From Alopecurus myosuroides (taxonomy: Eukaryota; Streptophyta; Magnoliopsida; Poales; Poaceae): a stretch of 64,000 bases of DNA. Of this stretch, positions 35,849 through 45,581 are shown piece by piece. The notes below the pieces were generated by a model. The model made no database searches and was not told where the DNA came from. It was given only the letters and a program-made list of their open reading frames with translations. The DNA lies in assembly GCA_028641055.1 (NCBI GenBank), contig CM054058.1:239988187-240052186 (forward strand). The letters run 5' to 3'. How positions within the stretch are numbered: the first letter of the stretch is position 1; each line of letters starts with the position of its first letter. The position numbers and the translations under genes were made by a program.

Positions 35849-35877
35849 CCCGTAGCAACACACGGGCATTCAACTAG
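35849..35877 (+). other. Helitron 3' terminal hairpin and CTAG
   Basis: The stem is CCCGT/ACGGG with an 8-nt loop, then seven bases, then CTAG, followed by host T. This is the canonical Helitron termination signal. Confidence 0.8.
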
Positions 35878-36617
35878 TAGACTCTGAATTCTGAAACGGA
35901 GACCAGAACAAAACCGAAGTCTGTTTACTAGAACAAAGCGAATCACTGATCAGTCATGGTGACAAAAAAGTATGACGATGCATATCCGGATGATGTAGAG
36001 CCTCGCTCTATGCTCTCTCATCATTCTGCCTAGGCCTCCTCTGGGCTTGCCCTGGCAGTTTGGCTTCTTCATCCTGGTTGAACAATTGAGGAGTTTGTGC
36101 TCAGAAAATGACACGAGTAATTAAATTGTCAGGTGCTTCTATTTAGTGTGCTTATTCTCACAGCATTTGGTGGGCTTATATAGAGGAGAAGCCCAAAACT
36201 GGAAAACCACAGTTGTACTAGCTTGCAACACCATATTCCATTTTGGTGTTGTACTGAAAAGCGATTTCTGGAGTAGGCAGCTGCCACTCCACAACCAAAG
36301 CACAATGCACATGGCACTTGCCAACGTAACTGCACGAAATTTGATGCATGATCTAGAGCATAACAACTCTGAAATCTGTGGACCATAGAACCCCATAAAC
36401 CGTGTAGATTCCATGGAGATACATATATCTCTCTCTATGATTTGTTTAGACAAGTGTATGGCTGCTAACATTCCTACTTGTTTGACATCATTTAGCTGCT
36501 CTTCTGTCTAGCCCTGGGCATACATATCTCAGTTTCTATTCGCAATCTGGGAGATCCTAACGAGTTGAGGTGATGAGACCCCCTTAAAAAAATGTCCCAA
36601 TGCTAGGTCCAAGTCAA
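35878..36617. other. Locus copy R1, left part
   Basis: No gene recognised. From about 36130 it resembles 47300-47900 (R2): shared landmarks include GCATTTGGTGGGCTTATAT, AACATTCCTACTTGTTTGA and GGGCATACATATCTCAG, in the same order and orientation. Open frames on both strands give no known family. It looks like a diverged copy of one ancestral intergenic or untranslated segment. Confidence 0.55.
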
Positions 36618-36684
36618 CAATGATCTCTTTGTGTTCTCGTTTGCATTCAGTTGTGCAGACATGCGCATATCACAGTAGATTGCA
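36618..36684 (+). repeat. 66-bp direct repeat, left copy
   Basis: Runs from CAATGATCTCTTTGTGTTC to ATCACAGTAGATTGCA. The right copy at 37095-37160 differs by a few bases. The two copies bracket the plastid-derived insert. Confidence 0.9.
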
Positions 36685-37076
36685 TAGGCTAGGGGTTTCA
36701 TACAAGAAAAAATGGAAAAGGATGAAAAATGCAATAGGATTCCTGATCCAATAATAAATCCCAATTCCAAGTTTATTTTGATAAAATTCCTATGTTATAC
36801 TATTAAATTATCGATGATGAATCGATTTGATAGATCATATATTGTTATTCCAAATATTGATCCGATTCAGTATCATGAGGATGCAAAAGTCATCCCGTTT
36901 AATTTACAGAAGTCTTATTTTGCATATCTATGGGATTACATCCCGGCAAAAAGAAAGAATTCGATTATGGAAGTCAATATTATCACATTTATTGCTACTG
37001 CATTGTTCATTCTAGTTTATACTGCTTTATTACTTGGAATATATGTAAAAACAGTGACCTCCATTTCTAAAAAAAA
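36684..37076 (+). mobile_element. Poly(A)-tailed retro-insert containing plastid psbM sequence
   Basis: About 393 bp flanked by a perfect 15-bp duplication ATCACAGTAGATTGC (36669-36683 and 37077-37091). It ends in an A9 run (37069-37077). Its main body contains psbM preceded by what appears to be the plastid upstream region. The last bases before the A-run (ACCTCCATTTCT) do not continue psbM but resemble the tail of the neighbouring LINE (ACCCATTTC plus A-run, 38225-38241). A-tail plus a 15-bp duplication is the mark of LINE-machinery insertion, not of ordinary plastid DNA capture by end joining. Confidence 0.65.
36967..37056 (+). pseudogene. psbM: psbM-derived sequence (plastid photosystem II subunit M)
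   Basis: The frame from ATG 36967 starts MEVNIITFIATALFILV and continues to YVKTV, which matches the short single-membrane-span PsbM protein of photosystem II. Several residues differ from the usual plastid protein. The usual last few codons and stop are missing, replaced by unrelated bases and an A-run. It is a nuclear, non-functional copy: the true gene is plastid-encoded. The frame is also open upstream (36712-36966), which looks like plastid intergenic sequence rather than coding. Confidence 0.85.
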
Positions 37077-37094
37077 ATCACAGTAGATTGCGTG

Positions 37095-37160
37095 CAATGA
37101 TCTCTTTGTGTTCTCGTTTCATTTAGTTGTGCAGACATGCGCATATCATAGTAGATTGCA
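37095..37160 (+). repeat. 66-bp direct repeat, right copy
   Basis: Copy of 36618-36684 with GTTTCATTTAG in place of GTTTGCATTCAG and ATCATAG in place of ATCACAG. LINE 1 begins at its right edge. Confidence 0.9.
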
Positions 37161-38241
37161 AATGGCTTTTTAAGCTAATAACTGAAAAAGGAGTATGGCA
37201 GGAACTTATAACGAATAAATACCTATGTGGTAAGACTGTTGCTCAAGTTAAAACAAAACCAAATGACTCCCCTTTTTGGAGGGGGGTCATGTCAGTAAGA
37301 CAAGATTTTTTTAGCCGAGGAACTTTCATTGTTGGTAATGGACAAGGAACTCGGTTTTGTGAGGACAAGTGGTTAGGAGATAAGCCGTTGGCGCTTGTTT
37401 ATCCGAGCCTGTTCAACATAGCACGCAACAAGAATGTCCTTGTTGCGGATGTGTTATCAAATGCTCCACCTTTTAATTTACAGTTTAGACGGAGCCTAGT
37501 AGGTACTAAATGGGTTGATTGGCTGATGTTAGTGCAAAAACTCATGTCGGTTTTGCTGTCTAACGAAAAGGATGTCTTCTCGTGGGACTTGACAGCTAAT
37601 AGAGTTTTTACGGTGAAATCTTTGTACCATGATGGGTTCCAAGCAATGTGTGTTTTGCACTCACGAGGAGTCGGTAGAACATTTATTTATTTCATGTCCG
37701 TTTGCGTGCAAAATCTGGAGATTGCTTCAGATTACTTTTAACATAACACCACCATCAACTTTAGACAATATGTTTAGTTCTTGGTTGAATGGCGTGCACA
37801 AGATGGTTAAAAAAACATATACATATTGGCGTTTTTGCGTTTATTTGGGCAATTTGAACATGCAGGAATGATGTTGTGTTTAACAAGGCGGAAAATATTC
37901 ATTTTTTACAGGTTGTCCACAAGGCTACATATTGGATTACTACGTGGTCGTTACTCCTCAAGCAAGATCGACGCCCTTTTATGGAAGCTGGTTGCAATCG
38001 GTTAATGGCGGTGGTGCGCAAATGGGTGGCAGCATGATCGACGAATCTACGCGACCTAGTGAGGCCTCTTAGATTGTTTCCTCTAGAGTGGCTGGGTTGT
38101 AGCCGACCTGGAAGGATGTCCTTGTTTTCACTTTTCTTTTACTTTTGCTTCATGCACACTTTGTTACTCCAAACTTTTAATAAAATGCCGTGTGCATCAC
38201 TCTGATGCAGAGGCATGGATTACCCATTTCAAAAAAAAAAA
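37161..38241 (+). mobile_element. LINE 1 (L1-type), 5'-truncated
   Basis: Starts in the region after the RT domain (KWLFKLITEKGVWQELITNK) and includes FWRGVMSVRQDFF and GNGQGTRFCEDKWLGDKPLA. The RVT zinc-binding motif CVFCTHEESVEHLFISCPFA lies in another frame near 37650-37720, with about 50 residues apparently deleted before it. It ends in an A-run (38231-38241) after ACCCATTTC. The right flank ATCATACTGCA partly matches the left flank ATCATAGTAGATTGCA, perhaps an eroded target duplication. Not functional. Confidence 0.85.
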
Positions 38242-38934
38242 TCATACTGCATGCGTTTCGCATTTTCTGTTAAAAGAATGTGTCAACGAGATTCACGATT
38301 TTGTGACCCCTCGTGGTGGATGATGCCTGCGCTGCGTGTATCCAACAACCTATTGACTGGGAATGGAACCATTCTTATCGGGCATATCGAATACTTAAAA
38401 TTCAGTGCAAGTTAATTGTATCTCTCCTTTCTGCAGGCTTTAGTCCGTGCAGGTTCTGTACTTTAGGATTGCATATAAATTAAGCTAGTACACTAGATTT
38501 TCTTTGACCAACAACACGTAGATGAGCCTTTTGTTCTGCCAACGTTAACATCTGTGGCCTCCAAGGTTTTCAGTCAACTGGCTTGCGCACCAAGATGTCA
38601 AATGTGTCGCGTGGATGAGCAAACCCTCAAAAAAAAAAAAACCAAGCCGGCCCCGGCCGCCCAGCCCCCCTCACTTGGCCACATACCACGTACCTGCAAA
38701 AATTGATCTCGCAACGTCTGAAATAGATGGATCAACCGCAAAAAGCAAGCATGATGTGTCACAAATTACCTCCTTCTGGTCAATTCACTCGATACAAGGC
38801 TTCCCACATCAAGTTAAACCCCTCACTGCTGGTTCTCACTGAATACCTTCAGCTTTGGGATCTTCTTGACAAGTTCGCCCCTTCCCAGTTTGACAGCGAG
38901 AATGACATCCTCACCTGGCGATGATGGACCTATA
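38242..38934. other. Locus copy R1, right part
   Basis: 38500-38610 resembles 48185-48290 (GACCAACA..., TTTTCAGTCAACTGGCTTG versus TTTTCAGTCAATTGGCTTG). 38290-38410 has a weaker likeness to 48460-48600 around CCTATTGACTG. An A13 run lies near 38630. No gene recognised. Confidence 0.5.
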
Positions 38935-40320
38935 ATGGTGAACGCGCGAGGGCTTAATGAACGCGCGCGTAGGTCGAATGTTCGATGTGTGGTCCGTTCG
39001 ACGGGCGCATCCATTGTTTGCCTGCAATAATCTAAACTTGCAAATGTAACCGTCTCTATCGTAATGGAGATGCTCGGCGTGGAATTTGACGCTTATTTCT
39101 GCTTGCTGGCAACTGGTACGAGGGGAGGGATCATTATTGCATGGATGAGCGCTAAGGTCCATTTGGACAGGGCACACGTAGATGTAAACTCGGTGACGGC
39201 CAGGGTCTCCCCTCTGGGAGGGGGGCAATCGTGGTGGCTCACCAACGTCTACGGACCCTAGGATGACGAGGCCATGGTTGCCTTCCTGACGGAGCTGCGC
39301 AATGTGCGCTCCACGAGACCGGGGCCTTGGCTCCTCTGCGGTGACTTCAACATGATTTACCGAGATGAGGACAAGAACAACGGCAATCTAAATAGGCGCA
39401 TGATGGGAAGGATGAGGCGCTTCCTAATCGCTTGCGAGCTGAAGGAGATCTACCTCCACGGTCGACGCTACACTTGGTCGAACGAACGGGAGACCCCGAC
39501 CTTCGTCAGGCTGGACAGGGTGTTTTGCTCTCCGGATTGGGAGGAGATGTTTGAGAAATGCTCGCTCTGCTGTCTGGCATCAGTGGTGGCCGATCATTCC
39601 CCCTTCCTGCTCGACTGCACCTCCCAAGCTACCGGACGCAAACATTTTCAATTCGAGCAATTCTGGGTGAAGCTTGAGGACTTTCACGAGGTGGTGGAGG
39701 CCGCGTGGGGGGCTGTGGACGGCAACACGGACCCGTTCCGACGTTTGCAATCCAAGCTCAAACGCAGAGCATGCCAACTCAGAAGCTGGAGCGATAAGAA
39801 AGTGGGGGTGTATCAAGCTGCGGCTCATGCTAGCGCGGGAACTCGTCCTAAGATTCGACTGCGCCATGGAATCGAGGCTGCTCTCCGGGGATGAACGCGC
39901 ATTACGTGCAAAGCTCAAACAGACCCACCTAGGGTTAGCCTCGCTTGAGCGCACTATGGCGCGTCAGAGGGCGAAAATCGCCTGGATAGCAGAGGGTGAT
40001 GCAAACACGGCTTTTTTTCCATCAACACACGTCTTACAGGCAGGAAAATACCGTGATTAGGAGCTGACAGGTTGATGGGGAGACCGAGACGGACCACTGT
40101 GGGATGGCGCGGGCTGCGTTTGAACACTTCGAGGCCCTGCTAGGCACTGCGGCGGCCAGGGACTTCTCCCTAAACCTAGAATTTCTATGGTTGCAGTCAG
40201 AAGAGGACCTCTCTAGTCTGGAAGCCCCATTCACCGAAGGGGAAATCTGGGAGGTGGTGAGGCAACTCCCTCATGGGAAGGCGCCTGGCCCGGGCGGCTT
40301 CACAGCGGAATTCCTCCAAA
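38935..40320 (+). pseudogene. LINE 2 endonuclease domain and linker
   Basis: An APE-type endonuclease that nicks target DNA. Visible motifs are VCLQ (followed by a stop where Glu is usual), GGIIIAWMS, WWLTNVYGP, LLCGDFNMIYRDEDKNN, RYTWSNERETPTFVRLDRVF and VVADHSPFLLD. An in-frame TAG at 39259 sits where related proteins have Gln (YGPQDDE). Further frame changes occur near 39790 and 40010. Non-functional. Confidence 0.82.
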
Positions 40321-42298
40321 GCTGTTGCGGATTGTGAAGGAGGACTTCATGGCCTCTTTTCACAATTTCTTCACTATGTGTGGGAGGGGATTCCAAGGCA
40401 TGAACGAGGCCTTGCTAGTTTTGCTACCAAAGCGCCCAGATGTGGCTGCTCTGGGAGATTATCGGCTGATTAGCCTGATTCATATCTTCGCCAAGCTGGT
40501 CGCCAAAACTCTATCCTTAAGCTTGGCCCCGATCCTCGGGAAATTGGTCGAGAGGAACCAGAGCGCCTTCATTCGGAAGGGCTACATCCATGACAACTTC
40601 ATGCTGGTCCAGCAAACTGCCAGGTTGCTACACAGACTTAAGGAGGCTAGGGTGATGCTCAAGCTAGACTTAGCCAAAGCTTTTGACTCTGTGTCCTGGG
40701 GGCTTCTTTTTGAAGTGCTGCGGAAATTGGGGTTTGGCTATTCTCCTCTCCACCGCAAGCACTAGGGTGTTGCTCAACGGCGAGCCAGGTCCCTCCATCT
40801 GGCATCGGAGGGGCCTGACACAGGGGGATCCCTTGTCGTCACAACTTTTTGTTCTGGTCATGATTCTGAACCTGCTTCTCGCAAAGGTTGTCGAGCTTGG
40901 GATCCTCCGTAAGCTAGCGCGCCAAGACCTAGTCACGTCTGTCTCACTTTATGCAGACGACGTGATCATCTTCTGTCATCCGGATGCAGGGGAGCTGCAA
41001 GTGATACGTGAAATCCTTGCGCTTTTCGGGGACGCTTCGGGCCTTCGAACTAACTTTGCAAAGTGCTCAGTTTCCCCCATAGGGTGTGAGGATGTGGTGG
41101 CAACAAGGGCAGCAACAACCATGGGATGTCAGGTTGCCCAGTTCCCGGTCAAATACCTGGGGATCCCCCTTAGCCTCCGTAGGCTCTCTCGGGAGTCTCT
41201 CCAGCCCCTCATTGATCGGCTGGCGGACCATCTTCCCACTTGGAAGGCGGCCATGATTCCCAAAGCAGGGAGGCTCGCGCTGGTTAAGGCGGTTCTAGCG
41301 GCGATCCCCCTCCACCACCTAATGGTCCTGAGCATCGACAAGAAACGCTTGAAAAACATTGAAAAGATCCTTCGGGGCTTTCTTTGGGTGGGCAAATCCG
41401 AGGCCAAGGGTGGAAGCTGCCACGTTAATTGGGGTAGGGTGTGTCGACCGCTACACCTTGGAGGACTGGGTATCCCAGGCCTCACCCGCACTTCCGCCAG
41501 CCTCAGGGTTCGATGGTTGTGGCGGATGAGGACAGACCCATACCACCCATGGCGCGACCTAGATATGCAATTCTCTAGGACAGAGCGGGCCATCTTCGAA
41601 GTTTCGACGGCTATGGAGCTAGGAAATGGCTCCTCGGCACTGTTCTGGGAAGACAAATGGGTGGAGGGGAGATCTCTAAAAAATCTAGCGTCGGCCTTGG
41701 CCGCACAGGTCTCAAAGAGACGCCACAAGCGGCAGACGGTTCGTGAGGCGCTAGTTGAGCGCCGGTGGATTTCGGACATCGCATGGGCCTTGAACCCTCT
41801 TGCCCTCTGGCAGTACGTGCAGACTTGGAGGCTCATACAAGAGATCCATCTGACAGAATCGTCAGATAGACTGTTGTGGCGTTGGACATCAGATGCCGAA
41901 TACTCCTCGAAATCCTGCTACGAGGCCATGTTTCATGGAGCTATCGAATCACGGTCTTGAAAGTTAAACTGGAAGACTTGGACGCCGTCAAGGGTGAAAT
42001 TCTTTGTGTGGCTGGCCTGCCTAGATCGGTGTTGGACATGGGAGAGACTAGCGCGACGCGGCTTACCTCATCTAGCGCGCTACCCCCTTTGTGACCAGGT
42101 AACCGAGACAATGCCCCACCTCCTTACGGGTTGTTCCTTCTCCATGACGATTTGGCACGAGGTGCTATACTGGATTCGATCGACATCCAGGCCCCCGGAC
42201 GTTGAAGACGACTACTCCTTTCCCTTTGCATAAGGGCACGTCAAGCTTGACGACGTGGTGGATCTGGAAACAGCGAAATGCAATCGTCTTCGACAACG
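40321..42298 (+). pseudogene. LINE 2 reverse transcriptase and zinc-binding domain
   Basis: RT motifs are GDYRLISLIHIFAKLVAKTL, NQSAFIRKGYIHDNFML, LKLDLAKAFDSVSW, RGLTQGDPLSSQLFVLVM and the catalytic SLYADDVIIF (near 40950). A frameshift near 40740 separates the first half from the second. The downstream zinc-binding segment (KFFVWLACLDRCWTWERLAR, PLCDQVTETMPHLLTGCSFS) is in another frame after 41960. The mini-CACTA interrupts the tail at 42298. Confidence 0.85.
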
Positions 42299-43097
42299 CA
42301 CTAGTAGGAAAAAGGTTACCAGTGACGAACAAAATAGAGTTACCGCTGGCGAACAGGTGTTCGTCAGCGCTAAGCCGCCAATGGTAAGAGGTTACCGCTA
42401 GCGAACAAGTCATGTTCGCCAGCGCTATCTAGTTACCGACCGCTGGCGAACCAGTCTTGTTTGCCAGCGCTATATAGTTACCGCTGGCGAACACCAGTTT
42501 GCGAGCGCTAAGTTTGAAATTTTGGAAATTCGAAAATAATTTTTTTCGCATTTTTAATTTTTTTTTAAAACAGTTGAATTGGGGAACCTTTAATCACGGT
42601 GTAAATTTTTTTTCCTTTTTTTTTACTTTATTTCAATTTTAAATGTCCACTTCCCGCTTGGTCACCCATCTTTCCACTACTCTATCCCGAGCACGCTTAA
42701 CTTCTTAGTTCCATCCCTATGACCTATGACTCATTCATTCTTTCTTGTAAGTATAGTACTATCAATCCTTTTAACTATTGGACCATATCTATAAATCCGT
42801 AATTACAAATTCGATAAATGCTATGTCTAAATTGATCAGAATAATACAAGCAATCCAAATATGACATCCATATTATGGCTGGCGAACCAGCACATCTCTT
42901 CGCCAGAGGTACTTATGGCTATCTGCACCCTCACGCCCACCGTTACCGCTGGCGAACAAAATGGCATGTTCGCCAGCGGTAACATGGATAGCGCTAGCGA
43001 ACAAGGATTCGTGTTGGCCAGCGGTAATAGCGCTGGCGAACGTATATCTCTGTTCGCCAGCGGTAAAGTGATGGCTATAGCCTATTTCCTACTAGTG
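42299..43097. mobile_element. Mini-CACTA element (799 bp)
   Basis: Ends CACTAGTAGGAAAAAGG and CCTATTTCCTACTAGTG, flanked by a perfect 3-bp duplication ACG (42296-42298, 43098-43100). Both ends hold many direct and inverted copies of TTACCGCTGGCGAAC. The centre (42530-42860) is AT-rich apart from the 5S-derived stretch. No coding capacity, so it must be moved in trans. It sits in LINE 2. Confidence 0.95.
42650..42718 (-). repeat. 5S rRNA-derived segment in mini-CACTA
   Basis: On the minus strand it matches about nucleotides 38-108 of plant 5S rRNA. It keeps GAAGTTAAGCGTGCTCGGG (box A region), AGAGTAGT and GATGGGTGACC (box C), then GGGAAGT. Only the part with the pol III internal control region is present. 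The same segment, with about 70 bp of shared flank, is in CACTA 2. Confidence 0.85.
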
Positions 43098-43234
43098 ACG
43101 TGAGCCCTTCAGTTAGTGCCTTGTTGGGAACCATCAAATCTGAGGCACGCGATTGGGTGAGCGCGGGGGCAAAAGGCCTGGGGCAGCTTCTCCCCTAGGG
43201 TAGTCTCTCCGGGTTGAGTTGCAAAGATTTTACG

Positions 43235-43552
43235 TTTTCGCCAAAAATTATAAATGCACTGCGTCCCCGGCATACCATGCTCACTTGATTGGCCATATCC
43301 CCTCTTCGATTCTTCCACAAGTTTGGAAGGCGAAAGCTACTCCTAAATGTCGCATGCATGCCTGGCTGCTCATGCACAATAAAATCTTGACTGCTCATAA
43401 TCTGGCAAAGAGAGGGTGGCCACACGATCCGGTGGGCAAGCTTTGTCACACTCAACCTGAGACTGCTGTGCATATCGCCGCGACGTGCTCCTACTCTCGT
43501 CAGGTCTGGTTAGAGGTGCTGGGTAAGCTCGCTCTGCCCACGAGTTTTGCTC
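43235..43552 (+). pseudogene. LINE 3 fragment, left part
   Basis: L1-type C-terminal region: YKCTASPAYHAHLIGH, VWKAKATPKCRMHAWLLMH, ILTAHNLAKRGWPHD, then the zinc-binding LCHTQPETAVHIAATCSYSR. It is 5'-truncated directly behind LINE 2. The frame continues across the inserted elements: joining 43552 to 46724 gives PTSFAPDPNCARLQDWW. Confidence 0.8.
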
Positions 43553-44456
43553 ATGGGGCAGTGTTTCAATACATCCCCCTCCCCCCTCCCATAGGAACAG
43601 AAGCGTTTTTCCCCTTTTCCTAATTAGCTTCTTAGAAAATTTAATTCTTGGCCCACTTAAGCCCATATTCAGCCCTGTTTGTGTATACATTTTTTTTATA
43701 TATGGGATCCTGTAGGCTGTGCATAACAAAGTCCTACCTAAACGCCCCGGGTCTCTCGATCAACGGATGGAGCCAGACTGTCTAGCTCTTCGTTCGGCCA
43801 AATCTTAGGGCATGTACAATACGGTGATGCCAGTTTTCCCTTAGAGATACCACGTATGATTTTTACTTAGTTGTGGGAAAGAGAATGAAGAAAAAGATGG
43901 TTGTCTTCCCTTAGCTAAGGAATGATCCCTTAACAATTAAGAGAAGCCTATTTTCTCCATTGTACTACATGTCTTCCCTTATTAACATAATTTCACACCA
44001 AAATTTAATGAATTCTTATTAATTGCTAGGGATCACAATAAGTGATAACGCATTGTACGACTAATATTTATTTGCCTTTCCGGGTGACGTGAGGGTTAAG
44101 AGAAGACTCGACTTCACTAGCATTGTACATGCTCTTAGACGCCCGGGAAATTGAAAAAAATACGGCCAAACATGGTACCAGACAGTCCGGTTACAAACCT
44201 AGCCTAACGTGTCTGCTGCCGCCAGCGCCGGCGTTGCACCGCTTTTTACTACGTAGGTACACGTGTATATGCGTACACACTCAATTGGGCCATACGGATT
44301 TCTACGGTGCTTTAATACCAACTAATTAATATTTGTTTAATTATAAAAAGATAATTATGATCAAAGTTACGAAGGGTATCAGTCAATCACAACCAACCGT
44401 TAATGTGTTTGAGTTTTGGTTGAGTTTGCCAAGGGGGATGTATCGAATCTGAAGCC
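43553..44456. mobile_element. Unclassified TIR insert in LINE 3
   Basis: Its inverted ends contain TTCAATACATCCCCCT (43565) and AGGGGGATGTATCGAA (ends 44447). TTGCTC lies just left (43547-43552). It recurs on the right as TT (44457-44458), completed by GCTC after CACTA 2, giving a 6-bp or slightly longer duplication. The interior holds a Tourist-like MITE and no coding sequence. The superfamily is undecided (hAT or Mutator-like). Confidence 0.5.
43808..44134. mobile_element. Tourist-like MITE
   Basis: 327 bp. Ends GGGCATGTACAAT and ATTGTACATGCTC, flanked by TTA on both sides (43805-43807, 44135-44137). AT-rich, non-coding interior. Confidence 0.8.
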
Positions 44457-44834
44457 TTCACTGGTAGAAAACAGGCCTACAGTCCCGGTTCGCCAGGCCC
44501 ATTAATCCCGTCCGGGCAACCGGGACTAGCTACGCGCGACTAAAGGCCCCCCCTATAGTCCCATCTCTTACCGACCGGGACTAAAGGCCTGTCCACGTGG
44601 GCGGTGGCGGAGCCTGGGGTCAGAGGACATTTAGTCCCGGTTGGCCACATGAACCGGGACTAGATTTATTTCGTAATTTTTTTAATTCATTTGGTTTCTA
44701 ATTATTTTTCTCACCTTTTTTCACTCCCTTTTTTTCACTCCTTTTTTTCACTCCCTTTTTTTCTTCACAATTTGTATTATTTGCTTAGTGTCTAACTAAG
44801 ATTATCTCTAGTCAAATTAGTTACTCATGGTCAA

Positions 44835-44909
44835 ACTTCCCGCTCGGTCACCCATCCTCCCACTACTCTAGCACTAGCACGCTTAACTTCCGAGTTCCAT
44901 CCCGTCCCG
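44835..44909 (-). repeat. 5S rRNA-derived segment in CACTA 2
   Basis: On the minus strand: GGAACTCGGAAGTTAAGCGT, then GCTAGAGTAGTGGGAGGATG, then GGTGACC and GGGAAGT. This aligns to the box A to box C part of plant 5S rRNA with roughly 85% identity by eye. It is homologous to 42650-42718, with similarity continuing toward 44975. Confidence 0.88.
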
Positions 44910-45089
44910 AATCCAAGTGTTTCTCACGCATGTATATGATAGTAGTATCATATCAATCTTATTAACATGTTGGCCGAAGCCACATTTCTTTATTGTTTGA
45001 ATTTCAAATAAATCTTTTAATAAACAAAAGTAATGATGTAATTAATAATTTTGAATAAATAAATAAACATTAACTTTTAATTTGTATTA

Positions 45090-45373
45090 TTTCTAAAAAT
45101 ACAAATAATATATCCAAAAATTGAGAAAAATAGAACTAATTCATTTTAAAATCTTAAAAATACAAATAATATATCAAAAATGAAGAACAATAATACTAAT
45201 TCATTTTAAAATCTTAAAATACAAAATATATATCAAAAATTAAGAACAATAATACTAATTCATTTTAAAATCTTAAAAATACAAATACTATATCAAAAAA
45301 TGAAGAAAAATAATACTAATTCATTTTAAAATCTTAAAATGAAAAAATATATCAAAAATAAAGAACAATAATA
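45090..45373. repeat. AT-rich tandem repeat, unit about 60 bp
   Basis: The phrase TAATTCATTTTAAAATCTTA recurs near 45138, 45198, 45257 and 45318 within units that also carry TACAAATAATATATCAAAAA and GAAGAACAATAATAC. Four to five diverged copies. Confidence 0.9.
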
Positions 45374-45394
45374 CAAACAATATTCATTACATGC

Positions 45395-45505
45395 ATAGAG
45401 AGTCGATCACACATAACACAAACATAGAGTCGATCACACATAACACAAACATAGAGTCGATCACATTTCATAATTAACATATATATATAGAGTCGATCAC
45501 AAAAG
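45395..45505. repeat. AGAGTCGATCACA repeats
   Basis: Four copies of AGAGTCGATCACA (near 45400, 45425, 45452 and 45489). The first three are spaced about 26 bp within ACATAACACAAACAT units. Confidence 0.85.
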
Positions 45506-45581
45506 ATATCCATTACATATATATACTACTAATTAGATACCCATTACATGCACATAGATATCGAACGCATGCATACATCAT

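Larger units (their letters stand above)
18403..35877 (+). mobile_element. Non-autonomous Helitron, host of nested Gypsy B
   Basis: The 5' end TCTTTATCTTTACCTAATAA follows an A (18402). The 3' end is a hairpin CCCGT (35849-35853) / ACGGG (35862-35866), then CTAG (35874-35877) followed by T (35878). This fits insertion between A and T without target duplication. The 5' border could instead be 18409. Without element B (15.2 kb) it is about 2.3 kb and has no Rep/helicase gene. Its interior (18410-19503, 34664-35848) holds open frames I cannot assign, for example minus 19058-18759, plus a Tourist-like MITE. Pairing the two ends is inferred, as both match grass Helitron termini. Confidence 0.7.
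38935..43234 (+). mobile_element. LINE 2 (L1-type), ORF2 nearly full length
   Basis: Starts at a typical ORF2 beginning (ATGGTGAACGCGCGAGGGC, MVNARGLNERARR) and runs through endonuclease, RT, zinc-binding and the characteristic end WVSAGAKGLGQLLP followed by TAG near 43196. It is split at 42296-42298 by the mini-CACTA; removing that element restores the LINE frame (WIWKQRNAIVFDN to SALLGTIKSEARDW). No ORF1 and no poly(A) are seen: the 3' end abuts LINE 3. Confidence 0.88.

Noticed and set aside
36712..37086. A 124-residue membrane protein gene
   Set aside because: The C-terminal part is psbM and the upstream part looks like plastid intergenic DNA that happens to be open. The reading frame is accidental.
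37161..38241. A perfect target duplication for LINE 1
   Set aside because: Left ATCATAGTAGATTGCA and right ATCATACTGCATGCG agree only in part; this may be erosion or coincidence.
42650..42718. A functional 5S rRNA gene
   Set aside because: Only about nucleotides 38-108 are present, with mismatches. The 5' third and 3' end are missing and it lies inside a transposon.
43565..44447. A clear hAT or Mutator classification for the TIR insert
   Set aside because: The duplication (TTGCTC, perhaps 8-9 bp with mismatches) and the ends do not decide between superfamilies.
45395..45505. CRISPR-like array of regularly spaced short repeats
   Set aside because: Only three to four imperfect copies in a eukaryotic transposon; it is an ordinary tandem repeat.
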